DNA of 64,000 bases from Lucifuga dentata (taxonomy: Eukaryota; Chordata; Actinopteri; Ophidiiformes; Bythitidae): the NCBI GenBank assembly GCA_014773175.1, contig VXCM01000761.1, forward strand, positions 1 through 64,000. The letters run 5' to 3'. The translations under genes were made by a program, and so were the position numbers. Every line of letters starts with the position of its first letter. Position 1 is the first letter of the stretch. Positions 36,269-49,750 of this stretch are shown in pieces. The notes under the pieces are model-generated. The model did not search any database, had not been told where the DNA came from, and saw only the letters and a list, made by a program, of their open reading frames with translations.

Positions 36269-39200
36269 CATTTTCTACAATTTCACATTAGATTACATTC
36301 CTATTATATATCACTTTAAAAAGTCAGTAAATGTAGACAATATACAAAGAGCTAGATCTTCCCAGTAAGACTGATCTAAGATGTAACCATAGGAACTGAA
36401 TCAAGTGCTTACTGATTCTCATTGCTCGTCAAAGGAGAAGCATATACATATATTTTTCTCCATCCAGTAATTCAGTGAAATGCTATTGAGAACACACCAC
36501 ATGTAAAAATTCAACAATGCATCAAAGTAAAATGTGTATCCCTGTGAAGGAGCTGTCATACGTTAAGTCTCCCAAGCGTTTTCTCCTGTTACAGACAAAA
36601 TGAATCTGGTCGCCTCATAATGAGCCCTTATTATGGCATTGTGTTTATAGTGGGTGAAACAAATCAGTATTCCTGTGGGGACAGCTGAAAAAAAAAATCC
36701 CATCTGTAATTTGTGTACCAATGCATTGTCATCAGGAGTTACCGTGGAAGCGAGTGGGCTCTGAAATGTGAGCTGCAGACACACACACAAAACAACACGC
36801 AACAGCAAAGCCACACAAAAAAGGAGCTCTGGGGCTCATAAAGACGCGCTGATGGAGTGGCAGTTGTAAATGAAATGTAATGACATACTGCTGCTCACTG
36901 TTGTCCTGAATCACTTCATCACATTGTGATCTAAACCTTTATGAGACGTACACTCCAATGGGCAAATCTGCATTGTGTGTTTTTTTTTCTTCCTTTCTCT
37001 GTGTGAGTGTGTGTACTGTATACAAGAGAGGAGAGACTGTGTGTATTATGTCCACAATATTGACAATCATTTTTAAGTTTAGAGTTTACAAAAGCAATTC
37101 TGAAGGTGTGGGAATCATCCACAAAGGGATGATGATCGAGTTATTCTCTACATAATAGTACATGTCAGTGCCCCTATTAGATAGAATTTCAACACACCAA
37201 ATTGCTCAATCCAAATAACTGCCACAGTCTAACCAGACCACATAACCCTACGATTCCCTGATGTCCAACAAAACCAGAGTGTGTTGACTCATTGAGAGAG
37301 ACAGATGGCCTGTGACAGCCAATGCTATCAACCTCAATTGACTCCAAAAGCTCCTACAATTACTCACTACCTCTTAATCACAATGACCCATAACAGTATC
37401 AAAGGCACTCCACTGGGTTCAGAAATGGTTCACTGTACAATTATTCAAATCACAGCCAAACAAGAGCAATGGACGGAATTGTTGGAATTGAGTAATTATA
37501 GGCCAGCCAACAATGGCTCCAAATGCCACAAGCTGAGCGATTAAGTAATAGCCTTGTATCCACGGTAACCTTTCTGGGGGAAAGTAATATCTGTATAATA
37601 TGCCTCCTTCAGATCATCAGAGAGAGAGAGCAAGAGAGAGAGAGGATGGCCAACGTCTTTGTGACCAAGAGAACATATGAAGACAGGTTTGACTGTGATT
37701 ATGGGTTTTGATTTTCTGTAATCAACTAGTAAATTATTGTTTATATATAATAAAGTACATTTCATTCAGGTTTTTCGGAATTAAGCCTGTGTCTGAGCTT
37801 GACACATGCTTCTGGTGCAAACATAGTGGAGACCAGAGAGTGCACATTACTGAAGTCCCCCACTGAAGTCTCTGGAAGAACAGAGCGAGACAGGGCTTCC
37901 AAAAACGACTGAAATCATCCAAAGACAGCAAGAGAGGAGACTGCCAACAGTTTTGTCACAACAAGCAATGTGCAAAAGCAGGGACACGTGTTAAAGTTAT
38001 ATTTACCTATTTTTTAAAGGAGGTGGGACATTATAACACCTCAATGAGGAAGTGGGCTTTAATTGTCTATGTCAGAGAAACAGGATTGATATCATATTGG
38101 CTTGAAATAAAGCCTCTCTTCCAATGAGCAAAGATTTAACAGGTGAAGTTTGCATATTTGGAATTTGTTTTCTTGGGGACAGAAGTAGGCATAAATGAGC
38201 ACTCTTGGTTTTAAGCTTGATTTCTTGCTTTCCCCCCTCATTGATTCATATCCTGAAATGTCTTTGCAACTCTTTGTCAATTCAACCAACGACCAAGACC
38301 AAGAAATACGGTAGCTCTTATCTTACCTCTACTCAAACCTGTTTTTTCTGGACTTCTCCGACATTCACATTTAAGCTATTAGAAATGAAATGCAGGAAGG
38401 TTGGTGTGAGGTTTCTTCACTTGGACATAGAGATGGAAAAAATGAATAAAACTTTATTATTTATCAGAAAGTTGGCAGTGAAATGTACTGAACACAATAT
38501 ATCCATTTGCATCATTCTAACAGCTCAGTCCTCTGTCATCCCCAGCATTAAGAATTGAGCTCTGTATCGGTTTTGGCCAGCCTCTTTCAAATCCTGTATC
38601 CACAGGACAGCCCTCTGTGATTTCATCTTTTCTAGCTACTACAGCGAATGTCTTTTGTGTAGGCAGAAATAATGAAAGAAAATAATAAAATATCCTGAAT
38701 TTACATCGTCATCACCAAAGGGTGGATTTGTATGTATATTTTTCTTACATCTGAGAATGTAAAGCAAATTAGATTCAGGCTATTAACCATATTTCAGTAC
38801 TGGTTATATGTCTGATTTGTAGCAAATTCATTCAGAACACAGTATTAAGGTTAATTCAGAACTTAACTTATTAAAGAATATGGGCGAAACTTCATGACCT
38901 TTTTACTGCCCTTATGATATTTTCAGTGAACCAGGCATAATGTTCTAGTGAAATGTAAGAGACATTTCCTCCACAGGAATTATATTTATTTAAATCTGTT
39001 TAAGTCTATCCAAGACTGTGTGTATGCATGTGAATGTGTATGTGTTTACAAGTTTAGTAATTATTAAAAAAAAAAAGCTTTTAGAATAACTGACACCTGT
39101 TAAATGACCTATTCTGCAATTTTAAGCGCCCATTATGTCTGGGATCAGCAATAAGCTATGTCACATAACTATGATCAATTATATTTTCTAAAAATGCCAA

Positions 39201-39485
39201 TGCGAAAAAGTCCAAACCTAAAAAGAAATAGAAAATAGAGGACATACAAAGAACAAAAGGGGAACAAGGTGTGAAACTGAGTACATGGTTATTTTCTTGG
39301 CTGCAGACTGATAGTATAAAGTATGGCTGTATTGTCCAGACTGCATGAGGTAAAAGTGGGACACAGCCAGACTTAAATTAGAGAGAAGCACAGCAGTTGC
39401 ATGTGTGCACATAACACTGAGGCTGGTTGCCTAGTCACAGCGGAACATAGCGCTGCATCCTGGTCCCACAGAGCGGGACTGGAGA

Positions 39486-39497
39486 TGCTGACTCAGC
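39486..39497. promoter_or_regulatory. MAF recognition element (T-MARE-like)
   Basis: TGCTGACTCAGC matches 12 of 13 bases of the T-MARE consensus TGCTGACTCAGCA, bound by MAF, NRF2 and AP-1 family dimers. One such site can occur by chance, and nothing links it to a gene. Confidence 0.4.
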
Positions 39498-39910
39498 CGA
39501 ATCCCTCAGCTGCAATTGGCCCCCAGGAGCACAATGTCTGACCCACATAACTCAATGCTAGGTACAGTAACAACACACATTAAGTTTCACTACATTCTCC
39601 TTGTAGTTAAACTAACAGTTCTGGATAAGAGAACAACTGTGATACATTTTAATATTTTTTTATTGTGTTCTAATTAAAAAATTGCATGAACAAAATATCA
39701 GAACTGCCTCAGCATAGAGTAATTTAATTCTTTTGCTTGAGTAATTCTGTCCTCACATGACCCATGAACCTGTGGGGAAAGAAAAAGGCAGGAACACCCA
39801 ACATGTTTGTGCAGCATCTGTATAATTTGCGATGTGTCTGTTAGTTTGGTAAATGGGCCTTTTTGTTCTCAAGGTAGATTTAAGTTCCATATTGGTGATA
39901 TACTGGTCAT

Positions 39911-39911
<1 letters not shown>

Positions 39912-39949
<38 letters not shown>
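39912..39949. repeat. (CA)n microsatellite
   Basis: About 19 uninterrupted CA units. Confidence 0.95.
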
Positions 39950-39951
<2 letters not shown>

Positions 39952-40737
39952 GGACAGACAGATGTGTGGTGGCCTGAGGCTTGCTTGCCTGTGGCTACAG
40001 ACCGCGCGGCCATTGCCTCCCATTAACCTCCTCCAAAGCGGGGTGAGAGAATTGCAAACAGACATGACCTGAAGACTTTATATTTAGAGGTGAGCTGCTA
40101 GGGCTCTGCAAGCTATCTGTTCCATCTTTGTTCCACCTTGAGAGGCAGTGCTTGCAGGCTGGCTGTAACCTGGCAACAGGTTAGGTACACTTCAGCTATT
40201 GTGCACCTTTATAAAACAATATTTACCTCTGAAACACAGTGGAGAAGGAAGTTAAAGTCACTTCTCCTGGAAAGATACTGTCCAAGTTTGTATGTTAGAA
40301 TTTGCTCTGATCAGCAGAAAAGTTGGCAGGTGTAGAATATGGAGGCTAAAAACTCATAAAGTCAAACCAGAGAAAGAGGAAAGAGAGGAGAAAAAGGAAG
40401 AGGAAACGAGATTCTTGGTTATACGTATGAATGGATTAGGATTAGATAAGTACCTTTACTAAAACAAGTTTTGAGATGTGTGAAGTCTACATGCTCTACT
40501 CTTCTGCTAGAAATACTATCTTAACATTACTCAAGATCAGCTCTTGTATGAGAGCCTGCTTTTGCCTTGGACTGATCTGTAGCATAGCCATTTATCATGC
40601 TGGTAAGTATGGCATGAGAGCACTCAAGTTAGTGTCAGGGAAAAAGCCATAATTTTTTCCAGTCTTTGTAAAATATGGAATAAAAACTATGTCTTCGAGA
40701 ATTTCCCAATCCACTCCTTTCCATGGATAGGCCACTT

Positions 40738-40935
40738 AAGGCTACTTCCACATGAGCAGCTATAAATCTGTGCCAAGCTGGGTGGCCCATTCTTTTCTAG
40801 TTAAGCAGTGCCTCTCAACCTTGCAGTGGCACTCCACTTTGCCGCTGCAGTGAAAGTTCTATCAAATACAACTTTGACCTATTTGCCAGTGACCTTTCCA
40901 CTGTGCAACAAATAACAAAATAGCTTTATGTGACA
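40738..40935. mobile_element. hAT-like element fragment, related to the 14.2 kb copy
   Basis: GGCTACTTCCACATGAGCAG, then GCCAAGCTGGGTGGCCCAT and ACAACTTTGACCTATTTGCC, align in order with the left half of the element at 14197. The right end is not found, so it is truncated or diverged. Confidence 0.45.
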
Positions 40936-42990
40936 AACAGAATCAACAAAAAAATAGAGGGGAAGGTAATTAGCAGTGTAAAGCAGTCAGACAGAGGTAT
41001 CAGGGCTTAGTATCTCAGTATGACCGGTATATGCTGAATATACCGTACTCTAAGTGTGTAAAACAGCATTTGTAGCTTATACCATTAGCTTTGGCTAACG
41101 GTTAGTATCTAAAGCTAACAGTGTTTCCTGATTACGTGTTGGTCTTAGTTTGGCATCAGCACTCTGCTCCTTCGGCTGAGCAAAGGTGCAGAACGTTGCA
41201 TGTATCAACAGCAAGTTGAGCAACATGCAAATCTCTTCAAACATCCCAATCTTACCCCTGCTCATGTCTAAGTACCCTAACAGAGAGGTTCTTTTGCCTA
41301 TATGTGCTAGTGAGTTTTCATTGGATAATAGTTTGAGAGACTTCCTTTCCTCAAATCAATAAGTGTTGTTTGAATAATGAGTAAACAATAATCAAGACCT
41401 GGACCTATTTCAATAAAATGACCTCCATTATGAAGGCATGAAGGTCATTGATTGATAAGGAATCATCAGCAACTGCCAAACTGATTCATTTGCAGCTCCA
41501 CATCATAGACTAAATGGCTGTTAATGGGAAGGTAAGAGGATCACTTCCTTCTATAATTCCTAATCAATAAATGCCAGTGATCCCACTTCAGCCATAAATT
41601 AAACACATAAAAGAATGTTCCGAAGTTGGAAAAGTTTCTGAAACTACTGTGGCTGATCAAAAACAGACTGAACATATTGAGACTGAGTCAACAACATAAA
41701 ACGCATTCATAATTTTATGACTTACACTGTTTTATTTCTTACGCTTGTGTAGTTTTCCATGCCAACAGTGATCAGAGTGCTTCAAGCAATGGTCATCTGG
41801 ACACTGTAAAGGAAACTTTGTCCTAATTGTTAAAACTAACACAGTGCAACCTGTGCTGTGGTCTCCCTGGATTACAGCGGGTACAACGGCAGCTGGCTCT
41901 ATTTTGTTGTCAAATACAGGAAGGCAGGGAGGATAAAAACACCATGAACTCATATCAGTAGGGAGAGAGAGAGAGGACACTTGGTATTATTAATAGCAAC
42001 AGACCCATGACAGTGAACAGAGAGGAGCCTGTGTGAGCTGCCTTTTATTTCAGCCACCCTCCCATATACCCCACCACCTCCCTCTTCCTCCACCCCAGCA
42101 TCTTATGAAATATGTACAAGGCAAACAGAGGTGGGGTTGATGCGCAGACCTTCCTCCTCTACGACTAACCGCTACACGTCCAGTACCATTACTTATTTAT
42201 AAGGCATGCCGTGTAAGTGCCAGAGTGGCCTCGCTCACTTCCCTCCACGCCATAAGGGCACTTTCATAACACCCTGTTTACATTTCAACCACCAAGAGAG
42301 GAGTGATAACAAAAAAGGATCTCCAATTAGTTACAGTGTCCAGAGCATGGGCGAGACACTGATAAATATTTGTAATATGTCACACAAGCCTTTGGTTTGT
42401 GCTGGTCATCATCCAAGGTTATTGGAGGAGATGAGCTGAATACTTTTCCATAGGGTCACAATTTGATTTTGAAGTCAATGAAGAGAAAAAAAAAACCATA
42501 AAAACAATAAAAGCTTAGTTCTAATAGGGTTGTTAAATGTACATTTATGTCTAAGGAGCAATCTATCCTCATGTTGTTATGCTTTTGTTTCAGTGTCTGT
42601 AGGTTTGAAATTATTTTTGTGTCTTCTGTTCTGGCTATTTCTGGCTATAACACAAACGCAGATATAAAATGTAGGTGCCAATTCATATTTTCATGACTGT
42701 TGCAAAGGCAGAACTATTAATTAAGAATTCAGTATTTTAACTTCTATGCATGTTTTAAAAACATTACAACTGCATTCATTTTGGTTCATATAATGCTATC
42801 AAATACATATAGTGCATGTTGAAAGCAGCGATGGATGCAAAAAAAAAAAAAAGGTAGATTAGATTCTTCTGATACACATGGATTGAATAATCATTATAAC
42901 AAATTCTGACATTTTACCAAATCCCAGAAAAGTGAAAAGCCTTTTGCAGATTACCACAGTAATGGGAGCTTTTTGAAATTTGGTATCTAA

Positions 42991-42994
<4 letters not shown>

Positions 42995-43025
<31 letters not shown>
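42995..43025. repeat. (AC)n microsatellite
   Basis: About 15 uninterrupted units. Confidence 0.95.
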
Positions 43026-43026
<1 letters not shown>

Positions 43027-43415
43027 CCAAATGCATAGAAATAAGTGGGAGGATCCATTGTCAGCGAGTAAACAAGCAATGTGACAAGGCAGCTTCCCTC
43101 CCCACTCTTTTGTAATACCGTAAAGAACCTGATCAGCACTGGATTAAGAACATAATGCCTATGGCATTTTACATGCACCTTCCAACTGTATAGATCGCAA
43201 GATTCTCCAGGCTACTTACAAAGGGGCACTGTCTAGAATGACTGTATCTTACTGTTATTGTTCTCTCTGTAAAACAGGTAACTCAAATTATTTTTCAGAG
43301 AAATTTATATAATTTATGGCAGTAGTGCTGTCAGGCAGATTTACTAATGAAAACAATACTCATACTGAAATACAAATGAGAGTCAATTGTATAAAAAAAT
43401 ATATTTTTTGGGTTG

Positions 43416-43440
43416 TTTTTTTTTTTTTTTTTTTTTTTTT
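43416..43440. repeat. Poly(T) tract
   Basis: 25 T in a row. Confidence 0.95.
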
Positions 43441-45524
43441 ACATTATATATTCTGTGGAATGTCAGCTCCACAGGAATATATGCAAATAATATATCTGAG
43501 GTAGAAAAAACTGTATGTGTTACAGTATTCAGTCCACTTCTGTCTACACTGTTAGGATTGTGAAAGCTAAACAACCTCCCTCGCGTATGGCAATGTGGGT
43601 CATATTTTCCTCCAACTCTGCCTCTTCAGTGTCTCAGTGTGATGCTAGCCATGCCCCATCTCTGGATGCCACCAAACACAGAGCTGGCAGAACCTCAAGG
43701 GACACACACATACACACAAACACGCATGCACACCCTGACATACTGACATACACACAAACTCACACAGATTCTGACAGAAGCTGTGCCAGACAGACCTCAG
43801 ACATGTTACCATACTGCACCACTGTCTGGGACCTCCATTGCCACTGTATCCCCAAACCACCATCCAGTGCCACGCCTCATAGATCCAGCCTCAGGCCACG
43901 CCAGCCCTGCCCAGCTGTGTGTGATCCAGCCCAGACCTGGCTGCCACAAGTCAACCCTCCATCCACACCATCCATTCCATCCCACTCCACATCTCACACA
44001 CCCAAATCTCTCTCTCATCGCTCGTCTCTCGATGGATGAGGGCTTAGGATTGACAGCAGGCTTGCCACCTCCGTCCTTGCCATCACCATCTGCTTGGTGA
44101 GCCCAAGGAAAACGAGAGGAACGGTTGCATGCGTCTGCCAGCCAGCCAGTTAGCTTTGCCGAGGTCCACCGTGTCCAAAAACGCTGTGCCGTGCCACAGA
44201 ACCTTAACTCACTGTCACAGGGCCGTCCAAAGTGATTGATCTGGTCCATTTAGTCAGAGCAGCCAAATCTGGAGGAGGCCTGGTCCTCCTGTAGCCCCTC
44301 CAACCCCCTTCATCCTACTCGAGCCCTGATATCCCGACTAGCACAACACAAACACCAGAGCCCCGCCAGCTGGCCCACAGGCTTGACGTGCTCTGTCTGC
44401 TTATCAGTCAACATGCTGCAGGCCTAAACGCAGGCTTACATGACTGTCCACTGCTCAGTTCTTTTGGCTGTCCTACAGAGGAGTAATTGAATTGAACAGA
44501 ATCAGATTAAATTTTTATATTGCCAGATGCTTTTAATGCATTATAATGTCATTTTGTTGGAAAAAACACTCAGTATTTCTGTCCGTTTTAGCTTCTTAAC
44601 CTCAGGAAATCTGAGGCTGACAGCAGTTGTTCGGAATAATTAAATTAATGCTGAACAAGAAATTTTTTTTATCAGCTCTATAAAATGTCACTGTATCTTG
44701 TATTTCAACAAATTACCACCTGATTATCCGCAATATATTTATCAATGACAGCTAAAATGAAATTCAGAGGAAATTAGAAAGGTCATCAGCACAGATTTGT
44801 GCAGTTTCATTTTACATCCCTAATACTGTTTCCTGTTCTGCATATTTACGTATTCCTATCCTCTTTATTGGATGTCCGGTGCTCTGGCTAGGCTCATTCC
44901 AGGGAAGACATTTCATTGGTGTTCAGTTACTGTGAAAATGAGTTCCCTAGACAGAGAGGTCATGGCCACAGCCCTTCATCCAGTTGCTATTTGCGCTCTG
45001 TGTGTATTACATCACTTTGAAATCAGACTAGTCCAAAGCACTGACTCCTCAATGCTCCCTTTTAACAAGCCTAGTGTTAGTCTTTGGGATTTACCCATTG
45101 CCACACTCTAGGGTTTTCCTTAAAATTCCGACCACAACACATAGACTTATTTTTCTTTTTAGACATCTGACTGCAGAGGAGAAATCGATTCTCGAGCTGC
45201 TCCATTTCACTATATAAACATGAAATGATTGTAGATTTAGCGTTAAAAGTCATGTAAGGTCTACTTGATTTGTTGATATAGATGTGACATTTAGCTGAAA
45301 CAGACATAGCTTTAAAGCTTTAATTGTGAGCACTGAGGCAAAGCAGAGAGACAGACCTTTTAGTTTAAGATTCAAGAGAGAAATGGACTTTGTGTACAGC
45401 ACAAATACTGAGTGAGCTTTAAAAACTCAAGAGTTGAGAGGAAAACTGCATGTCCTCTCACTTTAATATTTAACAAGTGGAGAGCTTTCTGTCTGCAACT
45501 TTCCATCATCCTGTTGGTCAACAT

Positions 45525-45526
<2 letters not shown>

Positions 45527-45566
<40 letters not shown>

Positions 45567-45613
45567 CTCTCCTCTCTCTCTCCCTCCCTCCCTCTGTCCC
45601 TCCCTCCCTCCCC
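45527..45613. repeat. (TC)n followed by (CCCT)n pyrimidine tract
   Basis: About 19 TC units, then CCCT and CCTC units. The whole strand is pyrimidine apart from one G, so triplex formation is possible. Confidence 0.95.
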
Positions 45614-48238
45614 ACCTCCCACCTATTTCCGTATTATCCTTGCTTTGGAAGACACTACTATACTTTTATTTACTTCTGCTTTGACTGGCAGAAATTGCCA
45701 ATCTGTGCCTCCCTAGATTTAAGATGAGTCCAATGTCATGAACACAAATTTTACACAAAAAGGGCAGTGACACCCTGAAAGTGACCATAAGTGAGCTTAT
45801 GTACCTAAATGTCTGAACTGGCTGAAATACGTTCTAAATATGAGTCTCTTTTTCACCTTAATCATTTGTTGTATCCTTTCAGTCACTTTAAAACAATGGA
45901 TTAAACAGCTAAGTCTTCTGGCAGACCTGCTATTTCTTTAACTGTAGATGACAAGAGAAAATATGTTGATTTTCTTCATGTTGTTTGCATACTGTAGGTC
46001 AATAATTCTGGATCTCTATAGTCCTCGACCAGAATTTGAAGTCACACTCTGGTGTGACAATCTAAGCAAGTTCCCTATCTGAGGCACTTGGAGTGCTCGC
46101 TCGCCTGTGGGCTGTCCAAAGACCACCATGGGAACTTTATAGAGGGGTTAGCTGGAAAGATTGTGGGAGTGCTGTGACAGTTGGGGGACTTTTCTCATGT
46201 GAAAAGGGCCCAGTAGTCCCATAGCAAAACAAAAAGCTGAAAACAAAGAGCATCCATGACCTGGTGATGAGACTCTCAGTTTGTTCATTTTTAAAGAGTA
46301 GTAGCAGTTCTCTGTTCTGCTGTCTCCACATTCGTAATCATACTCAGGTTAATTAAAGAATTCTTTTCTTAATTCCCCAGAATGTAATCATGACAGTTTT
46401 ACAAGCAGAGAGGTAATATGATCTTATATTTTTGTTCAGTACTGCTAACCGTGTTGCAAAGTAGTTTTAAGCGTGTCTCCAATGGTGACATCTCATCACG
46501 GTGCAGTATGAAATGGTCCTGAAGTTGAATGAGACTCAAACAAAAGCGTGAGGGAATTAGTACATGCGAGGCACATTTCCAGAAAGTGTTTATGTTCTTC
46601 TTAAAGCCTTTTTCTGGCAGAAGCGATTACATGAATGTCTCCTACTTATTTGTTTTCATCTGAATATTTGGCTGAGGGGTTTATCCTTCCTGACAAGCAC
46701 ATAATATGGCTTTTTCGTGCTCTGAGGGAGAAAATTAGAGAGATTGGAGGAGAGAGAGGGAGAAAACGTGAAAGTTAAAACAGAGGCTCTATGGTGGGGT
46801 TTTATCACTTTTTTTGCTCTTCCCTTCCTCTTTAACAACATGCTTAACTCCCCAAAGATGTGTTTAAAGATCACAATAATCCCCTCGAAATGACATTAGT
46901 CGTCACTCTCCTCTTTGAGTAGGTGGAATGCATCTGAGCCAAATTACTGAAGACACTCTAGGGTGTTGGGAACGATGTGATAAACACATAAAGTTCTAAA
47001 TGTAATTTGATTAAGTCTAAAAAAGTATAAATATGGTTTCTGTGCAGCATCCCATGTTAAGCCAATTAGAAGCTCTACAGTAAATGAATGTGGGTCCATA
47101 ATGTATCTTCACTTGACTTCTCAGCAGTCAGAAGGTATGCCATCAAATACAAAACTCTGAAACTTTCAGTCATCATCTGTTGGTTACTGAATGTAATTAT
47201 CACAGTCACCATAATTAGTGTCATCAGATCAGCAACATCCCATTCCCAGGTCATATTCACAGATCTTTTTACCAGCAGGAAGTAATGCTGTGTACGAGTC
47301 AGAGAGGTTTGGTTTACAGATATTGCATTTTAGAATTAATCATAATTTCTTATATTAATGATATGCTTTTCATTACATTGTGTGCAATTGAAACAGCTAT
47401 TCTGAGACATAGATCAGAAAATTTAAAAAAAGAAAAGCAAAATCATACTATTGGCAAGTTGGACTGTCTTCTGACACTCTGTCTCAACCACCACACTTGA
47501 AGGAAACTTCAAGCGAGAATAGCCAATAAAAAGCTCAAACACGGACTTCTCCTTCCAACAACGATGTATCTGAACATTACAGAAAGAGCACCAAAGTGCT
47601 TATTTCTACTCCATCAAATAGGGAGCCTGAGAGACTGGATTGGAGTGCACTGCTCAGTGCTCCTCAAATTGCTGCCAAGATATACCACTGACTTTTCAAC
47701 CAGCTTTTATTTACAACAGTATAATACGAAACAGGACAGGATGGTCCTCCCTGTTCTTTCTGTTTTTGTGGCTATTTATGACCAAAATATTTGATTCAAA
47801 CCCTCCATCACCCATTATTATTCTTCACTCTTTGCATTGTTTATTTCTTTTATTTTTACTTTATGACCAAGTTTATGGGTTTTTTTATTATTTTGTTTTA
47901 CACTAAACTTCTTATTGCTAATTTGCCTATGTAAAAATCTGGTACCGTCCAAAAGTTATGACAGAAACAGATAAATTAAGTATTGTTTCCCAAAACCTGA
48001 AACTCTCTCAGGTTATCCCTGATAACAGGCTATTCTAATATATCTTTTCTTATTTTGTACCCTGTTAGGGCACGCATATGTCAGACAGTGTTTTTCTAGT
48101 CCATATAGTGCTGTTTGCATGTGGCTGTCTGTTTGCTGATCCTCTTCCCCTGGTGTGTGAAGTGTTAGATAATTAGCTGCCTTATCAGCCTGGGACACAG
48201 GCGGTCTCCTCTCCACTGACAGGTCATGGAGCCCAGGA
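45614..48238. other. Spacer with possible regulatory segment at 47040-47270
   Basis: No gene seen. 47040-47270 contains AAGCCAATTAGAAGCTC, then GTAATTATCACAG and CCATAATTAGTGTCATC. This is a cluster of homeodomain-type TAAT cores in non-repetitive DNA. Confidence 0.45.
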
Positions 48239-48470
48239 CCAGCAGAGGGCTGGAGAAAAGGAGTAGGTGGGATGATAAGGCCACAAGAGGAGAGACAAGG
48301 AAGAGGGAGAGTGAAAGAAGAAAGCAGATGAAGGGAGAGAAGAGGGAGAAAGAGTGAAAAGGGAGGGGGCAGACAAAGCCCAAAAGACAGAAATGGGATA
48401 AAGAGCCAGACAGAGGGGTAGGCAGAGAGATGGAGCAGTTAAAAAGGGGGAGACAGTTGGGCCCCGCAAG
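48239..48470. repeat. Purine-rich tract
   Basis: About 230 bases dominated by A and G on the plus strand, including a long run around 48285-48370 with GGGAGAGAAGAGGGAGAAAG. The reverse-strand open frames (Ser/Leu/Phe/Pro) are products of this composition. Confidence 0.8.
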
Positions 48471-49016
48471 GACAGAGCAGCTGCTCCGGCCTATCAGCTC
48501 TTCCACAAGACCTCTGCACTCATTAGCATAAATTCGAATGACAAATGTGGCCTGCTTTGGCAAAGACTAATTAATTCACGGAGGGGGGAAACTCACCAGA
48601 GTAAGAATTCAAATCATTCAATGCCACAGGCTTGAACAAGTGTTAAGATGGTGCGTGCTGAGCTCCATTGTATTTTAGAATGACTGTAGTTGCCTTGTAT
48701 GTCCTGAAAATGTTGCAGCTTTCACCTTATGTGAGTTGTGTTTGTTTACTCATTATTCAGTACAGCAGATCAATTTTTAGAAAAGTTTCTGTTTGTGAAA
48801 AGAAATATATTTGCTGACTTTTTCTGTATGTATGCTTCCTCTGTACAGAGGGAATAAAGGTACAGAGTGGCTTTTTTGAGCGAGAAATAATACTCCATAT
48901 CTGTGTGTGCGTGTGCGTGTATGTGTGTGTGTCTCCATATTATAATGTGCACCTTCATGTGTGTATACGTGGATATGCGTGTACATCTGTGAAAAGAGAT
49001 TGATTAGACTGATAGG

Positions 49017-49021
<5 letters not shown>

Positions 49022-49047
<26 letters not shown>

Positions 49048-49064
49048 TCTCTCTCTCTCTCTCT

Positions 49065-49097
<33 letters not shown>
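49022..49097. repeat. Compound (CA)n(CT)n(CA)n repeat
   Basis: CA units, then CT units, then CA units, with few interruptions. It is the most complex dinucleotide array in the window apart from the one at 9.9 kb. Confidence 0.95.
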
Positions 49098-49098
<1 letters not shown>

Positions 49099-49719
49099 AC
49101 TTCATGATTTATAAGAACAATGGACTTAAAAAAGATTGCTTTCCTCTGAAGCAAATGCATTCTGAGAAGCTAGGGACACAGGGAAAGGATAAGTGCTCCC
49201 CCTTGTGTTCAGAAGACATACTTCATCTCCTGTTTGAAACCTCAGCATTAATCTCGTCCCAATCTGGTTTCATAAACTACAAACATACAATCTGAGACAG
49301 TTTAATATCAAGTCATTAAAATGAAATTACGCTGTGTCACTATGGATACTCCAACAAAGTTTTGCACATCACATTCAAGGCTCTTCCTTTACAGCACATT
49401 GAGCATTACCTCATTTTGTCCTCCATTAGCTTGTCTGAAAAAGAGGCAATGTCTGCCAATGAAATGTCTGTCTTCTCAACTTTTATGAACAAGCCTGTCT
49501 TCCCCAAAGGGTTTGTTAAACAGAATCAATCCAACATGTTGGCAAGTGGCACCAAGTAGTATGGGGGGCCTAAACGATCCGTTTGAATGAGATTACAGAT
49601 AAAGTCTCTCTGCTTCATGCCTCAGCTTGTGTTAGCCCTCAATCGTCTTTGTTTTCCACTTTACAGCAGGCTTAACCGGCCAGAACATCTGGCCCTCATC
49701 AAGTCCAGGTGTTCCTGTA

Positions 49720-49721
<2 letters not shown>

Positions 49722-49750
<29 letters not shown>
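49722..49750. repeat. (GT)n microsatellite
   Basis: About 14 units, followed 20 bases later by (CT)9 at 49770-49788. Confidence 0.95.

Larger units (their letters stand above)
36269..40737. other. Spacer with candidate conserved non-coding segments
   Basis: No gene seen. The segments 36560-36760 and 37290-37590 look unlike background: balanced composition and clustered homeodomain/SOX words. A (CA)n lies at 39912-39949 and a MAF-type palindrome at 39486-39497. Confidence 0.45.
40936..45526. other. Spacer, repeats and C-rich stretch, no gene seen
   Basis: Contains (AC)n at 42995-43025, a T-run at 43416-43440 and a CA- and C-rich segment (43690-44000) that makes a 174-residue frame of low complexity. 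The segment 42180-42380 (CTTATTTATAAGGCATGCCG; CTCCAATTAGTTACAG) is a weak candidate for a regulatory element. Confidence 0.45.

Noticed and set aside
43515..44039. 174-residue open frame on the plus strand, the longest outside dbnl
   Set aside because: His/Thr/Ser/Pro-rich product of a CA- and C-rich tract, with opposing open frames on the minus strand and no domain.
48165..48563. 132-residue minus-strand frame rich in Ser, Leu, Phe and Pro
   Set aside because: Direct consequence of the purine-rich tract on the plus strand; low complexity.
49022..49097. Regular short repeats as a CRISPR-like array
   Set aside because: Pure dinucleotide microsatellites without distinct spacers, in a vertebrate genome.
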